A DNA stretch of 64,000 nucleotides from Methylobacter sp015476545 (GTDB lineage Bacteria > Pseudomonadota > Gammaproteobacteria > Methylococcales > Methylomonadaceae): positions 1,364,001 to 1,428,000 of the forward strand of contig NZ_CP197401.1 of the NCBI RefSeq assembly GCF_052162025.1, written 5' to 3'. Position 1 is the stretch's first letter. Every line of letters starts with the position of its first letter. Positions 24,003 to 33,321 of this stretch are shown here, one piece after another. Position numbers and translations under genes: made by a program. The notes beneath the pieces were generated by a model, which worked only from the letters and a program-made list of their open reading frames with translations, had not been told where the DNA came from and searched no databases.

Positions 24003-25805
24003 TTATTCCTGCTCTGCAGCCTCAACGCTCTGTGGCGTCAGCAAGGCGGTTTCAGCGCTTTCATAGCCGCCGGCCCAAAGCGGTAACGCCAGCGCGCCCA
24101 GGCTGGCCAGCCAGACCAGCAATTGGCTGTTGGTGACTGTATAAATGAAAGCCAGTTTGAAGCGTTCGGCCAGGTCGGGATGGGCCTCGATAAAGTCGCG
24201 ACTGATCAGGAAAGCGCGTGTCTCGCCGGCAATCAGCGCCAGACCCATGACAACGAGGACATAGGCGATAATCCTGTTGCGTTTCGGACTGGCCTGGCTG
24301 TAGCCGATCAGTCTGTCGAAGTCCAGCATTCCTGCAGACAACGTCCTCTCATCAAGATAACGCATGGCGATCAGGCCCAGCATGCCGGTCACGGCGATAG
24401 AGGTCATGTCATAAGGGAAGCTGATATAGCGCCCGTCCAGCGCCAGCGTATAGGTTTTATAGACAGCCAGCGCGATCAGGATCAGATAGACACCCTGCAG
24501 CCAGGCGCCAAGTTTTTCATTGGCTGATCCATTGTTCAGCACGGCCATGGCGCGCTGCACCAGGCAAACGGCCAACAGCGTGTTGATGATAACGATCGCG
24601 ACAGTGCCGGCGCTTTGCAGCGGGTTGAAGCTGGCGGCCCATAATTCATCGGCATGCATGACCAGCAGTGACGCCAGCAGTTGCGCAAAAGCCAGAAACA
24701 GAGCCAAACGCGGCAGCGGCAGCTGCGACAAGGGCTTGAAGTAATAGGCGACGGCCAGCAGCAGGATCACGGTCGATACCATCAGCTTGTTTACCCAGTT
24801 CGGATCTTCAACCACTTTGCCGGTCAATGGGAAGACCGGCGTCCGATCGGCGGATAACAGCCCCCAATTCGCGCCCACGACGCCTTCCAGCGCACTTTTC
24901 CAGGGCTGGTTGAAGGCTTCGACGATGTTCAGGTCGAAGCCGTTTTTCTTGGATACCTGGATCAGGCCGCGAATGAATTTCGCCTCGTTCGCGACGCTCG
25001 GTATGGCCCAGCCGCGCTGGCGGCCATTGCTGGGCCAGCCGGATTCGCCGATCAGGATCGGTTTGCCAGGGTACAGCGCCTGCACTTGGTCATAAACCTG
25101 CTTGTAAGTTTTCTCGATATGCGCGATGGCGTCATTGACTTCCAGCGGCTCGTCTTCCCAATAGGGCAGAATATGGATGGTAATGAAATCGACTTCCTTG
25201 CCGATTTCGGGGTATTTCATATAAAAGGACCAGACATCGGCATAGGAAACAGGCTGTTTGACGGCTTTTTTGACTTCGCGGATGTATTCGATCAGCTTTT
25301 CCGGTGCCATCTCGCCGCGCAGCAACACTTCATTCCCGACCATAACGCGCTTGACGACGTCCGGATTGGCGTTTGCCGAGCGGATCAGTTCCTGGATTTC
25401 CAGGTGGTTATGTTCCTTGGCTTCGTTCATTTTCTGCACTTCTTCGGGGCTGAACTGGGCGGGGTCGAAAGGCTGTTCATAGGTCAGCCAGGCGCCCTGA
25501 ATCATGCTCAACCCGTACTTGCGCGCCAGAGCCGGCACTATCTCGAAGCCTTCCAGGCTCGTATAGGTGCGTATCGAATGGGTCTTGTCGGCCAACAGGC
25601 TGATGTCTTCCTCGATTTGCTCGGGCGTCGGTAGTATTTTTTCTATGGGGCTTTGCCCGTAACGGTACGGCGCAAAGGACAGACTGGTCAGTTTGCCGTC
25701 CGGTACATCGGGACCGACGTCGACCGGCCGGTTGTTGAGCCAGCCGAACAATCCGTTCAGTACCACCGTCAATGCGACGAGCATAATAAGGCTAGATTTT
25801 TTCAT
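24003..25805 (-). CDS. Membrane GH17 beta-1,3-glucan-active enzyme
   Basis: The start at 25805 gives 600 residues beginning with a membrane anchor ('SSLIMLVALTVVLNGLFGWL'). Residues about 30-330 are glycoside hydrolase family 17: 'SLSFAPYRYGQSP', the acid/base Glu in 'RVMVGNEVLLRG' and the nucleophile Glu in 'ILIGESGWPSNG'. About eight hydrophobic segments follow (370-590). Bacterial membrane GH17 proteins act as transglucosylases or hydrolases on beta-1,3-glucans, often in periplasmic cyclic-glucan synthesis. No glucan synthase gene lies next to it here. The 205-base upstream region separates it from the divergent c-di-GMP operon. Confidence 0.88.
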   Translation of the reverse strand: MKKSSLIMLVALTVVLNGLFGWLNNRPVDVGPDVPDGKLTSLSFAPYRYGQSPIEKILPTPEQIEEDISLLADKTHSIRTYTSLEGFEIVPALARKYGLSMIQGAWLTYEQPFDPAQFSPEEVQKMNEAKEHNHLEIQELIRSANANPDVVKRVMVGNEVLLRGEMAPEKLIEYIREVKKAVKQPVSYADVWSFYMKYPEIGKEVDFITIHILPYWEDEPLEVNDAIAHIEKTYKQVYDQVQALYPGKPILIGESGWPSNGRQRGWAIPSVANEAKFIRGLIQVSKKNGFDLNIVEAFNQPWKSALEGVVGANWGLLSADRTPVFPLTGKVVEDPNWVNKLMVSTVILLLAVAYYFKPLSQLPLPRLALFLAFAQLLASLLVMHADELWAASFNPLQSAGTVAIVIINTLLAVCLVQRAMAVLNNGSANEKLGAWLQGVYLILIALAVYKTYTLALDGRYISFPYDMTSIAVTGMLGLIAMRYLDERTLSAGMLDFDRLIGYSQASPKRNRIIAYVLVVMGLALIAGETRAFLISRDFIEAHPDLAERFKLAFIYTVTNSQLLVWLASLGALALPLWAGGYESAETALLTPQSVEAAEQE

Positions 25806-26087
25806 GATTTTTATTGAGCAGATGAGAAGTAAGGGCGAGATGACAATTAACCTATTATCCCTTAATAAAGTGGGGCAATACAACGTCAGAAGTCGGTTGT
25901 GCCGATCAAGGGATAAATGCCGGATTCACTATTCCGCTTTCTGTTCTGCAAACGGCCGAAGTTGAGAATGACCGCCTTAAAGCGGATAACGCTCAGCTTC
26001 TTCCTTGTTTTCTGATTAACTATATTAACGTATAGTTATGGTTATTCGACGATAAAGCGTGCTGTTATACGCTGTAAGGAAGTTAAA

Positions 26088-28637
26088 TTGATTGTAAAAG
26101 ATTCTACCGTTTATGCCTCTGCAGACGCCATTTCACTATCTGGCAAAAAAGAACCTGCCAGGGATGAAATTGAATCCTGCCGCATCTTGCTGGTAGAGGA
26201 TGAGCCGGGCGATGCCCATTTGATCCGTTCCATCCTGTGCATGGCCCGGTCCGTGAATTTCGATATCACCTGGGTCACGACGCTTGCCGAGGCACGGGCA
26301 CAGTTACATGACAGCCCGCCTCACGATGTTTTGCTGCTGGATCTGTCGTTGCCCGATTCCAGCGGCCTCGATACGGTACATGCCGGCCGGCAGGCGGCGG
26401 ATAGGCTGCCGTTGATCGTGCTGACCGGCCGCGACGATACCGATTTTGCCCTGCAGACATTGACGCTGGGAGCCCAGGACTATCTGGTCAAAGGCTGTTT
26501 CGATACCGATAGTCTTGTACGGGCCATTCGTTACGCCATCAGTCGCCGGCGCCTGGAGCAGCGTCTGGCCGAGACCGGCATGCATTTGCAGACCCTGACC
26601 AATGCATTGCCGGACATCGTCTGTTTCAAGGATGGCGAAGGGCGCTGGCTGGAGGCGAATGACTTCACGCTTCGGCTTTTCCAGCTCGACAATATTCACT
26701 ATCGCGGCAGGAAAAGTTCGGAGCTGGCTTTATACCAGAAATTCTACCGTGAAGCGTTCATAGAATGCGAAGCCAGTGACGAGGCGGTCTGGCAGGCTCG
26801 CGGCATCAGGCATTCGGAAGAAACCATTCCGCGCCCGGATGGATCATCACTGATATTCCATATCACTAAAGTGCCGCTTTTTCATGAAGACGGCCGCCGC
26901 AAGGGACTGGTCGTATTCGGCCGCGACATTACTGCGCATAAACAGGTCGAGGCGCGCCAGCGCCTTGCCGTGCGCGTGTTCGAAACCACAGGCGAGGCCA
27001 TCATGGTCACGGATGCCGATGCCAATATCGTGGCGGTCAATCCGGCTTTTATGCGCATTACCGGCTATACCGAGCAGGAAATAGCCGGAAAAAATCCCCG
27101 TATACTCGCTTCCGGCCGACACGACGCGTTCTTCTATCAGAGCCTATGGCAATCTTTGCATCAGAGCGGCGAGTGGGTCGGCGAGATCTGGAACAAGCGC
27201 AAAAACGGCCAAATTTTTCCGGAATGGGTGACGCTGAGCGTTGTCCGGGATGAGGCGGGCAGCGTTACAAATTATATGGCCGTATTTGCCGATCTGAGCG
27301 AAATCCGTTACGCCCAGGAAACCGTCGAGCTTCTGGCCTGGAATGATACCCTGACGGGGCTGGCCAACCGCGCGCTGTTCCTGAAGCAGCTGGAACAACT
27401 GTTGGCTCATGTGCGGCGCGAGGGCGGCTTTGCCGAGGTGCTGCTGATCAACATCGACCGCTTTAAAAATATCAATGAGGCGCGCGGGTTTGCCGTCGGC
27501 GATGCCTTGCTCAAAAAAGTGGCTGAACGCCTGAGCCGGATATTGAAGCCGGGCCAGTTGCTGGCGCGGCTGGATTCCGATGAATTCGCGATACTGTTGC
27601 CGGAGCTTTCCGCCTGTCTTGAAGCCGCCGGCCGCGAAGCGCTTGCCCTGAGCGAAACGCTGCGGGCCGTACTGCACGAAAGCATCGAACTGGAAGGCGA
27701 AGCCGTGCATTTTGACGTCAGCATCGGTATCGCTTTACTGTCCGAGCCGCTGCAGGAAACCGCCACGGATGTGTTGCGCCAGGCCGACATGGCAATGGCG
27801 AAAGCCAAGGCAAAAGGCGGCGGCAACACCGTGTTTTTCGAGACGGCGATGGGCGAGGGCATCAAGGAACGCTTCCGGCTGGAAGGCGAGTTGCGTGCCG
27901 CCATCGGCAGCAATCAATTGCGGCTTTATCTGCAGCCGCAGGTCAATGCCGCAGGCAGGCAGGTCGGCGCAGAAGCGCTGGTTCGCTGGCAGCATCCGGA
28001 ACGAGGTCTGATCCCGCCCGATCAATTCATTCCATTGGCCGAGGCGACCGGCCTTATTACCGCCCTGGACCGTTGGGTGCTGGCCGCAGTCTGCCGGTTA
28101 TTGGCGGATCTGGAAAACGAGGGCGCTGCCTTGTCCATATCGGTCAACATCAGCCCGCGCCATTTTCGGCAGGCCGATTTTGCCGAAAATATCAAGCACC
28201 TGTTAGCCGTCAATGGCGTGAGTCCGGCGCACCTGATACTGGAAGTGACCGAAGGGCTCATGATCGCCGACATGAATGATGTCGTGGCCAAAATGACGGA
28301 ATTGACCGGATTGGGCGTGCATTTTTCCATGGATGATTTCGGTACCGGCTATTCCAGTCTGGCTTACCTGAAGCGCCTGCCTATCCATGAACTTAAAATA
28401 GACAAGAGCTTTATCCAGGAGGCGACTGTCGATCCCAGCGATGCCGCATTGGTGGAAGTCATTCTGTCGGTGGCGCAGCATCTGAACCTGCGAGTCGTCG
28501 CGGAAGGGGTTGAAACTCAGGTGCAGGCCGATTTTCTGAACGCGCGCGGCCCAATCATTCATCAGGGGTATCTGTATGGCAGACCTGAGCCGGTCGAATC
28601 CTGGCGGGCCCGCCTGCATAGTGCGGAGACGGCGTGA
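26088..28637 (+). CDS. Receiver-PAS-PAS-GGDEF-EAL protein, likely c-di-GMP phosphodiesterase
   Basis: 849 residues from a TTG start preceded by 'taagga'. The receiver (about 33-150) has 'LLVEDEPGDAHLIRS' and phospho-Asp in 'VLLLDLSLPDSSG'. Two PAS domains follow (about 160-410). The GGDEF domain has lost its signature ('ARLDSDEFAIL'), so cyclase activity is doubtful. The EAL domain (600-845) is complete: 'AEALVRWQHPERG', 'SVNISPRHF', 'EVTEGLM', 'MDDFGTGYSSLAYL' and 'VVAEGVETQ'. Hence it probably hydrolyses c-di-GMP, controlled by phosphorylation and by the GGDEF domain as a GTP sensor. It is the first gene of a five-gene overlapping operon. Its stop overlaps the next start (GTGA). Confidence 0.92.
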   Translation: MIVKDSTVYASADAISLSGKKEPARDEIESCRILLVEDEPGDAHLIRSILCMARSVNFDITWVTTLAEARAQLHDSPPHDVLLLDLSLPDSSGLDTVHAGRQAADRLPLIVLTGRDDTDFALQTLTLGAQDYLVKGCFDTDSLVRAIRYAISRRRLEQRLAETGMHLQTLTNALPDIVCFKDGEGRWLEANDFTLRLFQLDNIHYRGRKSSELALYQKFYREAFIECEASDEAVWQARGIRHSEETIPRPDGSSLIFHITKVPLFHEDGRRKGLVVFGRDITAHKQVEARQRLAVRVFETTGEAIMVTDADANIVAVNPAFMRITGYTEQEIAGKNPRILASGRHDAFFYQSLWQSLHQSGEWVGEIWNKRKNGQIFPEWVTLSVVRDEAGSVTNYMAVFADLSEIRYAQETVELLAWNDTLTGLANRALFLKQLEQLLAHVRREGGFAEVLLINIDRFKNINEARGFAVGDALLKKVAERLSRILKPGQLLARLDSDEFAILLPELSACLEAAGREALALSETLRAVLHESIELEGEAVHFDVSIGIALLSEPLQETATDVLRQADMAMAKAKAKGGGNTVFFETAMGEGIKERFRLEGELRAAIGSNQLRLYLQPQVNAAGRQVGAEALVRWQHPERGLIPPDQFIPLAEATGLITALDRWVLAAVCRLLADLENEGAALSISVNISPRHFRQADFAENIKHLLAVNGVSPAHLILEVTEGLMIADMNDVVAKMTELTGLGVHFSMDDFGTGYSSLAYLKRLPIHELKIDKSFIQEATVDPSDAALVEVILSVAQHLNLRVVAEGVETQVQADFLNARGPIIHQGYLYGRPEPVESWRARLHSAETA

Positions 28638-30721
28638 GTTTGAAAATGTCGCCGGCGCCTGCCAGTCCGGAGCGATTGGTTTTGGGCGTTCTGCTGGCCG
28701 ATCTGCTCGCCTTTGCCCTGGCGGCAATGTTAATTTACCAAAGCTATCAGCAAAGCCGGGCACAAGCCGGACTGGGGGCGCTGTTGATGCTGATGGCGCT
28801 GGTTTCGATGGGGCTGGCTTATCGGAGCTGGAAGCGTCAGCAGGAGGCGATCGAGGCGCTGTCGAAACAGGAAGCCAAATACCGCACAGTGGCCGATTGT
28901 ATGTTCGACTGGGAATACTGGCAGGGGGCGGACCAGGAAATCATTTACATGTCGCCTGCCTGCGAGCGGGCCACAGGTTATACGCAAGCCGAATTCATCG
29001 CCGACCCCGACCTGCTCATGCGCATTATTTATCCCGAGGATCGCCCGATCATGACGCGGCACTTTCACGATATAGCCCGCGGAGTCAGGGAGTCGGTCGA
29101 TTTTCGCATCGTCAGGCGCGACGGCGAAATCCGCTGGATCACCCATTACTGTCGGGCCATTACCGGCGACGGCGGGCAATCGATGGGGCATCGCGCCAGC
29201 AACCGTGACGTCACGGCTGCGCATCAGGCCCAGGCCGCCTTGCGGGCCAGCGAGGAAAAGCTGCGGGGACTTTATGAATTGGCGCCATTGGGCATCGCCC
29301 TGACCGATATGCAAGGGCATTTTGTTGAGTTCAATCGCGCTTTTTTGACGATCTGCGGCTATTCGGAGCAGGAACTCAGAGCCCTGGATTACTGGACGCT
29401 GACGCCGGAAAAATACGCCGCTGACGAGGCACGGCAACTGGAATCACTGGCGCAAACCGGACGCTACGGCCCCTATGAAAAGGAATACCGGCGCAAGGAC
29501 GGCAGTCTGGTGCCCTTGTGCCTTAACGGCGTGCTGATAAAGGGCGCAGACGGCAAGGATTATATCTGGTCCATCGTCGAAGACATTACCGATCGCAAGC
29601 GTTCGGAGGAGGTACTGAGACAGAAAGAGGCTCTGTTGCGCACTGTCCTGGATTCGTTGCCGGTAGGTGTTTGGGTGACCGACACCAAAGGCACAATCCA
29701 GACGGCCAACGAAACGGGACGACGCATATGGGGCGGCGCCCGGTATATCGGGCCGGAACACTACGACGAATACACCGGCTGGTGGCATGATACCGGCAAG
29801 CTCATCGAAGCGCAGGAATGGGCGGCTGCCCGCGCCATCAGAAACGGCGAGACGTCACTTGATGAGGTCGTCGATATCCAATGCTTTGATGGTACGCGCA
29901 AAACAATCCTGAACTCGGCCATTCCGCTTCGGGATTATCATGGCGAGATCATGGGGGCGATCATCGTCAATCAGGACATCACCAAACGCATAGCCGCCGA
30001 AGCTGCGCTGCTGCAATCGAATGTCGATCTCGAACAGTTCGCCTACAGTGTCTCGCACGATATGCGCCAGCCGCTGCGCACTGTGGTCGGCCATCTGCAA
30101 CTGCTGGAAAGGGGATTGAGCGGCAAGCTGGACGATGAGGACAGGGAAAACCTGAATTTTGCGCTGGACGGCGCCAGGCGCATGGATGAGATGATCGTAT
30201 CGTTGCTCGATTACTCGCGCGTGGGCCGCAAGACCGAATCCAAACGCTGGATGTCGAGCAAAGAGGCGTTGGATGAGGCGCTTGGCTTCCTGGCTCCCGC
30301 CATCGAAGAGGCCGGCGCCGAGCTCAATATCGGTGGCCAGTGGCCGCGCATCTTTGCCAGCCGCGACGAAATGACCCGGCTGTTCCAGAACCTGATCGGC
30401 AATGCCGTCAAGTATCATGAGGCCGGGCAGTCGCCGCGCATTGAAGTGGAATCGGCTGTATCGGCGAACAGCTGGCGCGTCAGTGTGCGCGATAACGGCA
30501 TAGGCATCGATCCGCAGCAGATTGACCGTCTGTTTCATTTTTTCAGCCGATTGCAGTCGCGGGCCCGTTTTGAAGGGACAGGCATGGGGCTGGCGTTGTG
30601 CCGCCGCATAGTCGAGCATCACGGCGGCCGCATCCGGGCGGAATCGGCGGGCGAGGGACAGGGCAGCACGTTTATTTTCGAACTGCCCATAAAGCCGCCC
30701 GAAGAAGAGGCTCGCTCATGA
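28634..30721 (+). CDS. Multi-PAS sensor histidine kinase
   Basis: 695 residues from a GTG start overlapping the previous stop. Two hydrophobic segments (about 15-65) anchor it in the inner membrane. Three PAS/PAC units follow (about 80-465), each ending in a PAC-type 'DITDRKR' or 'DITKRI' string. HisKA carries the phospho-accepting His in 'AYSVSHDMRQPLRTVVG', and the HATPase domain has 'LFQNLIGNAVKYHE', 'VRDNGIGIDPQQ' and 'EGTGMGLALCRRIVEHHGG'. There is no receiver, so it should phosphorylate a separate regulator, most simply those encoded in the same operon. Its stop overlaps the next ATG. Confidence 0.92.
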   Translation: MSLKMSPAPASPERLVLGVLLADLLAFALAAMLIYQSYQQSRAQAGLGALLMLMALVSMGLAYRSWKRQQEAIEALSKQEAKYRTVADCMFDWEYWQGADQEIIYMSPACERATGYTQAEFIADPDLLMRIIYPEDRPIMTRHFHDIARGVRESVDFRIVRRDGEIRWITHYCRAITGDGGQSMGHRASNRDVTAAHQAQAALRASEEKLRGLYELAPLGIALTDMQGHFVEFNRAFLTICGYSEQELRALDYWTLTPEKYAADEARQLESLAQTGRYGPYEKEYRRKDGSLVPLCLNGVLIKGADGKDYIWSIVEDITDRKRSEEVLRQKEALLRTVLDSLPVGVWVTDTKGTIQTANETGRRIWGGARYIGPEHYDEYTGWWHDTGKLIEAQEWAAARAIRNGETSLDEVVDIQCFDGTRKTILNSAIPLRDYHGEIMGAIIVNQDITKRIAAEAALLQSNVDLEQFAYSVSHDMRQPLRTVVGHLQLLERGLSGKLDDEDRENLNFALDGARRMDEMIVSLLDYSRVGRKTESKRWMSSKEALDEALGFLAPAIEEAGAELNIGGQWPRIFASRDEMTRLFQNLIGNAVKYHEAGQSPRIEVESAVSANSWRVSVRDNGIGIDPQQIDRLFHFFSRLQSRARFEGTGMGLALCRRIVEHHGGRIRAESAGEGQGSTFIFELPIKPPEEEARS

Positions 30722-32880
30722 GACCGGCTATTGGAAATGCTCATTTCCTGCATGGCGGGATAGGTTCGCAGTTGCTGTTTTTTCTTGTGCTGAGTGTTTC
30801 TCTGGGCACAACCTATGCGGTCTGGCATAACGCCCGGCAACAGGCCGAGCAAAACCTGAAAACCGATTTCGATTTCCGCGTGCGCGAAACCGTGGAACAC
30901 ATTGAACAGCGTATGGCCACTTATGAACAGGTGTTGCGCGGCGCGCGCGGGTTATTCGCAGCGTCCGTCAATGTCGAGCGCGACGAATTCCGAAACTACG
31001 TTGCGATGCTGCAGCTTGAACAGCGTTATCCGGGCATCCAGGGGCTCGGTTATTCGCTCATCGTGCCCAAAGCGGACAGGGACGAGCATATCAACGCCAT
31101 GCGCCGGCAAGGCTTTGCCGATTATACGATCCATCCTGAGGGTGAGCGCGAAGTCTATACATCCATTGTCCAGTTGGAACCTTTCAGCGGCCGCAATCTG
31201 CGCGCCTTCGGCTATGACATGTATGCCGAGCCCGTGCGGCGGGCGGCCATGAGGCAGGCGCGGGATCTGGGCGGAACCAGCGTTTCAGGCAAGGTGAAGC
31301 TGGTACAGGAAACCGATGAGCAGGTGCAGGCCGGATTTCTGATGTATCTGCCGGTCTACAGGAACGGTTTGCCGCATGACACACCGGCAGAACGCCGCGC
31401 CAATATCGTCGGCTGGGTGTACGCACCGTTTCGCATGGATGATCTGATGATCGGCATCGGCGGTGAGCGCGCCGCCGAACTTGATCTCGAAATTTATGAT
31501 GGCGAGGCTGTGTTCGGGCAGGCAAAAATGTTCGATAGCCACAACATATCCGGCAATATTCATACGCAGCCCCCGCGCTTCAAAACCGTCAGGCACATCC
31601 GGATCGCGAACCATCCCTGGACGCTGGCGATACACTCCCAGCCGGCGTTCGAAGCGCGTATGAGCAGGGGCAAACCGAAACTCATCGCCATTGTCGGCAT
31701 CGCGCTGAGCCTGTTGCTGTCGCTGCTGGCCTGGCTGTTGGCGACGGGTCAGGCGCGTGCGCTCGCCTTAGCGGAAGGCATGACGCGCGAGCTCAAGGAA
31801 AGCGAAATGCGCTTTCGTCTCATGGCCGACTCGGCGCCCGTGCTGATATGGATGGCAGGCAAGGATAAGCGCTGCTTCTGGTTCAACAAAGGCTGGCTGG
31901 ATTTCACCGGCCGGAGCATGGAGCAGGAGATAGGCGACGGCTGGGTGCAGGTGGTGCACGCGGACGATCTGCAACGCTGTATCGACTGTTATGTCAGCCA
32001 TTTTGACCGCCGTGAGCCGTTCCGGATGGAATATCGTATAAAGCGCCATGACGGCGAATACCGATGGATTGCCGATGTCGGCATACCACGCTTTGATGAT
32101 AGCCACAATTTTATCGGTTATATCGGCTCGGGCTTGGACATTACCGAGCATAAATTGACCGAAGAAGCCTTGCGGCGCGCCAATGCCGAACTGACCCGCT
32201 TTGCCGAGATTTCGGCGCACCATTTGATGGAACCGGTGCGCCGTTTCACAATCTATACACAACGTCTCCGGCAGCGTCTGACAGAACTGCATGAAGATCA
32301 GGAGATCGGCATCTCTCTCGATACGCTCGAGAGAGATGCCGACCATTTGCGCGGACTGGTGCGCGATATTCAGCTTTACCTGGCGGCCGGCGAGCCGCAC
32401 GGCATTCTGCGGTTAGAGGATGCGAACGCGGCGCTGACAGCTGTCAAACAGCGCCTGTCTTCGCGATGGACGGATCTGGAGGCCATCGTCATGGCCGGAA
32501 ATCTGCCGCAGGCCATGCTCGACCGCCCGCGCCTGATGGATTTGTTCACGGAGATACTGGATAACGCATTGCGCTACGGTAGGCCTGTTGATGCCGGCAG
32601 CCGGCCACAGGTTTACATCAGCGGTGAGCGCGACGGCGCGCTGAGCCGTTACCGTATCAGCGACAATGGCGCCGGCATTCCTGTCGAGTACCGCCGGCGC
32701 GTTTTCGAAATTTTCGAACGCCTGAAACCCGGCAGTACGGAAGGTTCGGGCATCGGCTTATCGATTGCCCGGCGCATCGTCGAGAGCCGCAATGGCAGCA
32801 TTTGGATAGAAAACGCGCCACAGGGCGGCGCCATGGTCGTGTTCGAATTGCCGGATGGAAAAATAAAAAATGATGCTTGA
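30718..32880 (+). CDS. CHASE-PAS sensor kinase with atypical H-box
   Basis: Start ATG at 30718 (ATGA overlap) gives 720 residues. The first membrane segment (17-35) is followed by a periplasmic CHASE domain, containing 'LRGARGLFAASVNVERDEF' and 'GIQGLGYSLIVP'. A second membrane segment lies near 320-340, then a PAS domain (360-480). The H-box is unusual, 'FAEISAHHLMEPVRRF' instead of 'SHDLREPL', but the His is present. The ATPase domain has 'LFTEILDNALRYG', 'ISDNGAGIP' and 'GSGIGLSIARRIVESRNG'. CHASE domains sense small extracellular ligands; the ligand is unknown. Confidence 0.9.
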   Translation: MRPAIGNAHFLHGGIGSQLLFFLVLSVSLGTTYAVWHNARQQAEQNLKTDFDFRVRETVEHIEQRMATYEQVLRGARGLFAASVNVERDEFRNYVAMLQLEQRYPGIQGLGYSLIVPKADRDEHINAMRRQGFADYTIHPEGEREVYTSIVQLEPFSGRNLRAFGYDMYAEPVRRAAMRQARDLGGTSVSGKVKLVQETDEQVQAGFLMYLPVYRNGLPHDTPAERRANIVGWVYAPFRMDDLMIGIGGERAAELDLEIYDGEAVFGQAKMFDSHNISGNIHTQPPRFKTVRHIRIANHPWTLAIHSQPAFEARMSRGKPKLIAIVGIALSLLLSLLAWLLATGQARALALAEGMTRELKESEMRFRLMADSAPVLIWMAGKDKRCFWFNKGWLDFTGRSMEQEIGDGWVQVVHADDLQRCIDCYVSHFDRREPFRMEYRIKRHDGEYRWIADVGIPRFDDSHNFIGYIGSGLDITEHKLTEEALRRANAELTRFAEISAHHLMEPVRRFTIYTQRLRQRLTELHEDQEIGISLDTLERDADHLRGLVRDIQLYLAAGEPHGILRLEDANAALTAVKQRLSSRWTDLEAIVMAGNLPQAMLDRPRLMDLFTEILDNALRYGRPVDAGSRPQVYISGERDGALSRYRISDNGAGIPVEYRRRVFEIFERLKPGSTEGSGIGLSIARRIVESRNGSIWIENAPQGGAMVVFELPDGKIKNDA

Positions 32881-33319
32881 AAATGCCCAACCTTTCGATA
32901 TCCTGCTGATCGAAGACGAGCCGGCCGACGCCAATCTGGTGCGTGCGGCGCTGAAGCAGAACAAAGTCTTCTGCAATCTGCACCATGTAAATGACGGCGT
33001 TGAGGCTCTGGCCTTTCTGCACCGCGAGGGGGACGCTTACCGCACGGCGCCGCGCCCTGACCTGATTCTGCTCGATCTCAATATGCCGCGCATGAATGGC
33101 CGCGAGTTGCTGTCGGCCGTCAAGTCCGATGAGGCGCTGGCGAGCATTCCGATCGTGGTATTGACGACTTCGGATGCCGAGCGCGATGTGCTGGCGTCCT
33201 ACCAATTGGGCGCAGCCAGCTACATCACCAAGCCGGTGGATATGGAACAGTTCATCGACGCTATCCGCCAGATCGATAGCTACTGGTTTACCCTGACGCG
33301 CTTGCCCAGGAAGAGTTAA
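32870..33319 (+). CDS. Stand-alone Rcp1-like response regulator
   Basis: 149 residues that are a single receiver domain overlapping the kinase gene by 11 bases. Acidic pocket 'ILLIEDEPADAN', phospho-Asp in 'DLILLDLNMPRMNG', Thr in 'IVVLTTSDAE' and Lys in 'YITKPVDMEQF' are all present. The spacing and 'GVEALAFLHREG' are typical of the Rcp1/phytochrome-partner subfamily of single-domain regulators. With no output domain it probably shuttles phosphate or binds a target protein. Confidence 0.9.
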   Translation: MMLENAQPFDILLIEDEPADANLVRAALKQNKVFCNLHHVNDGVEALAFLHREGDAYRTAPRPDLILLDLNMPRMNGRELLSAVKSDEALASIPIVVLTTSDAERDVLASYQLGAASYITKPVDMEQFIDAIRQIDSYWFTLTRLPRKS

Positions 33320-33321
33320 AT

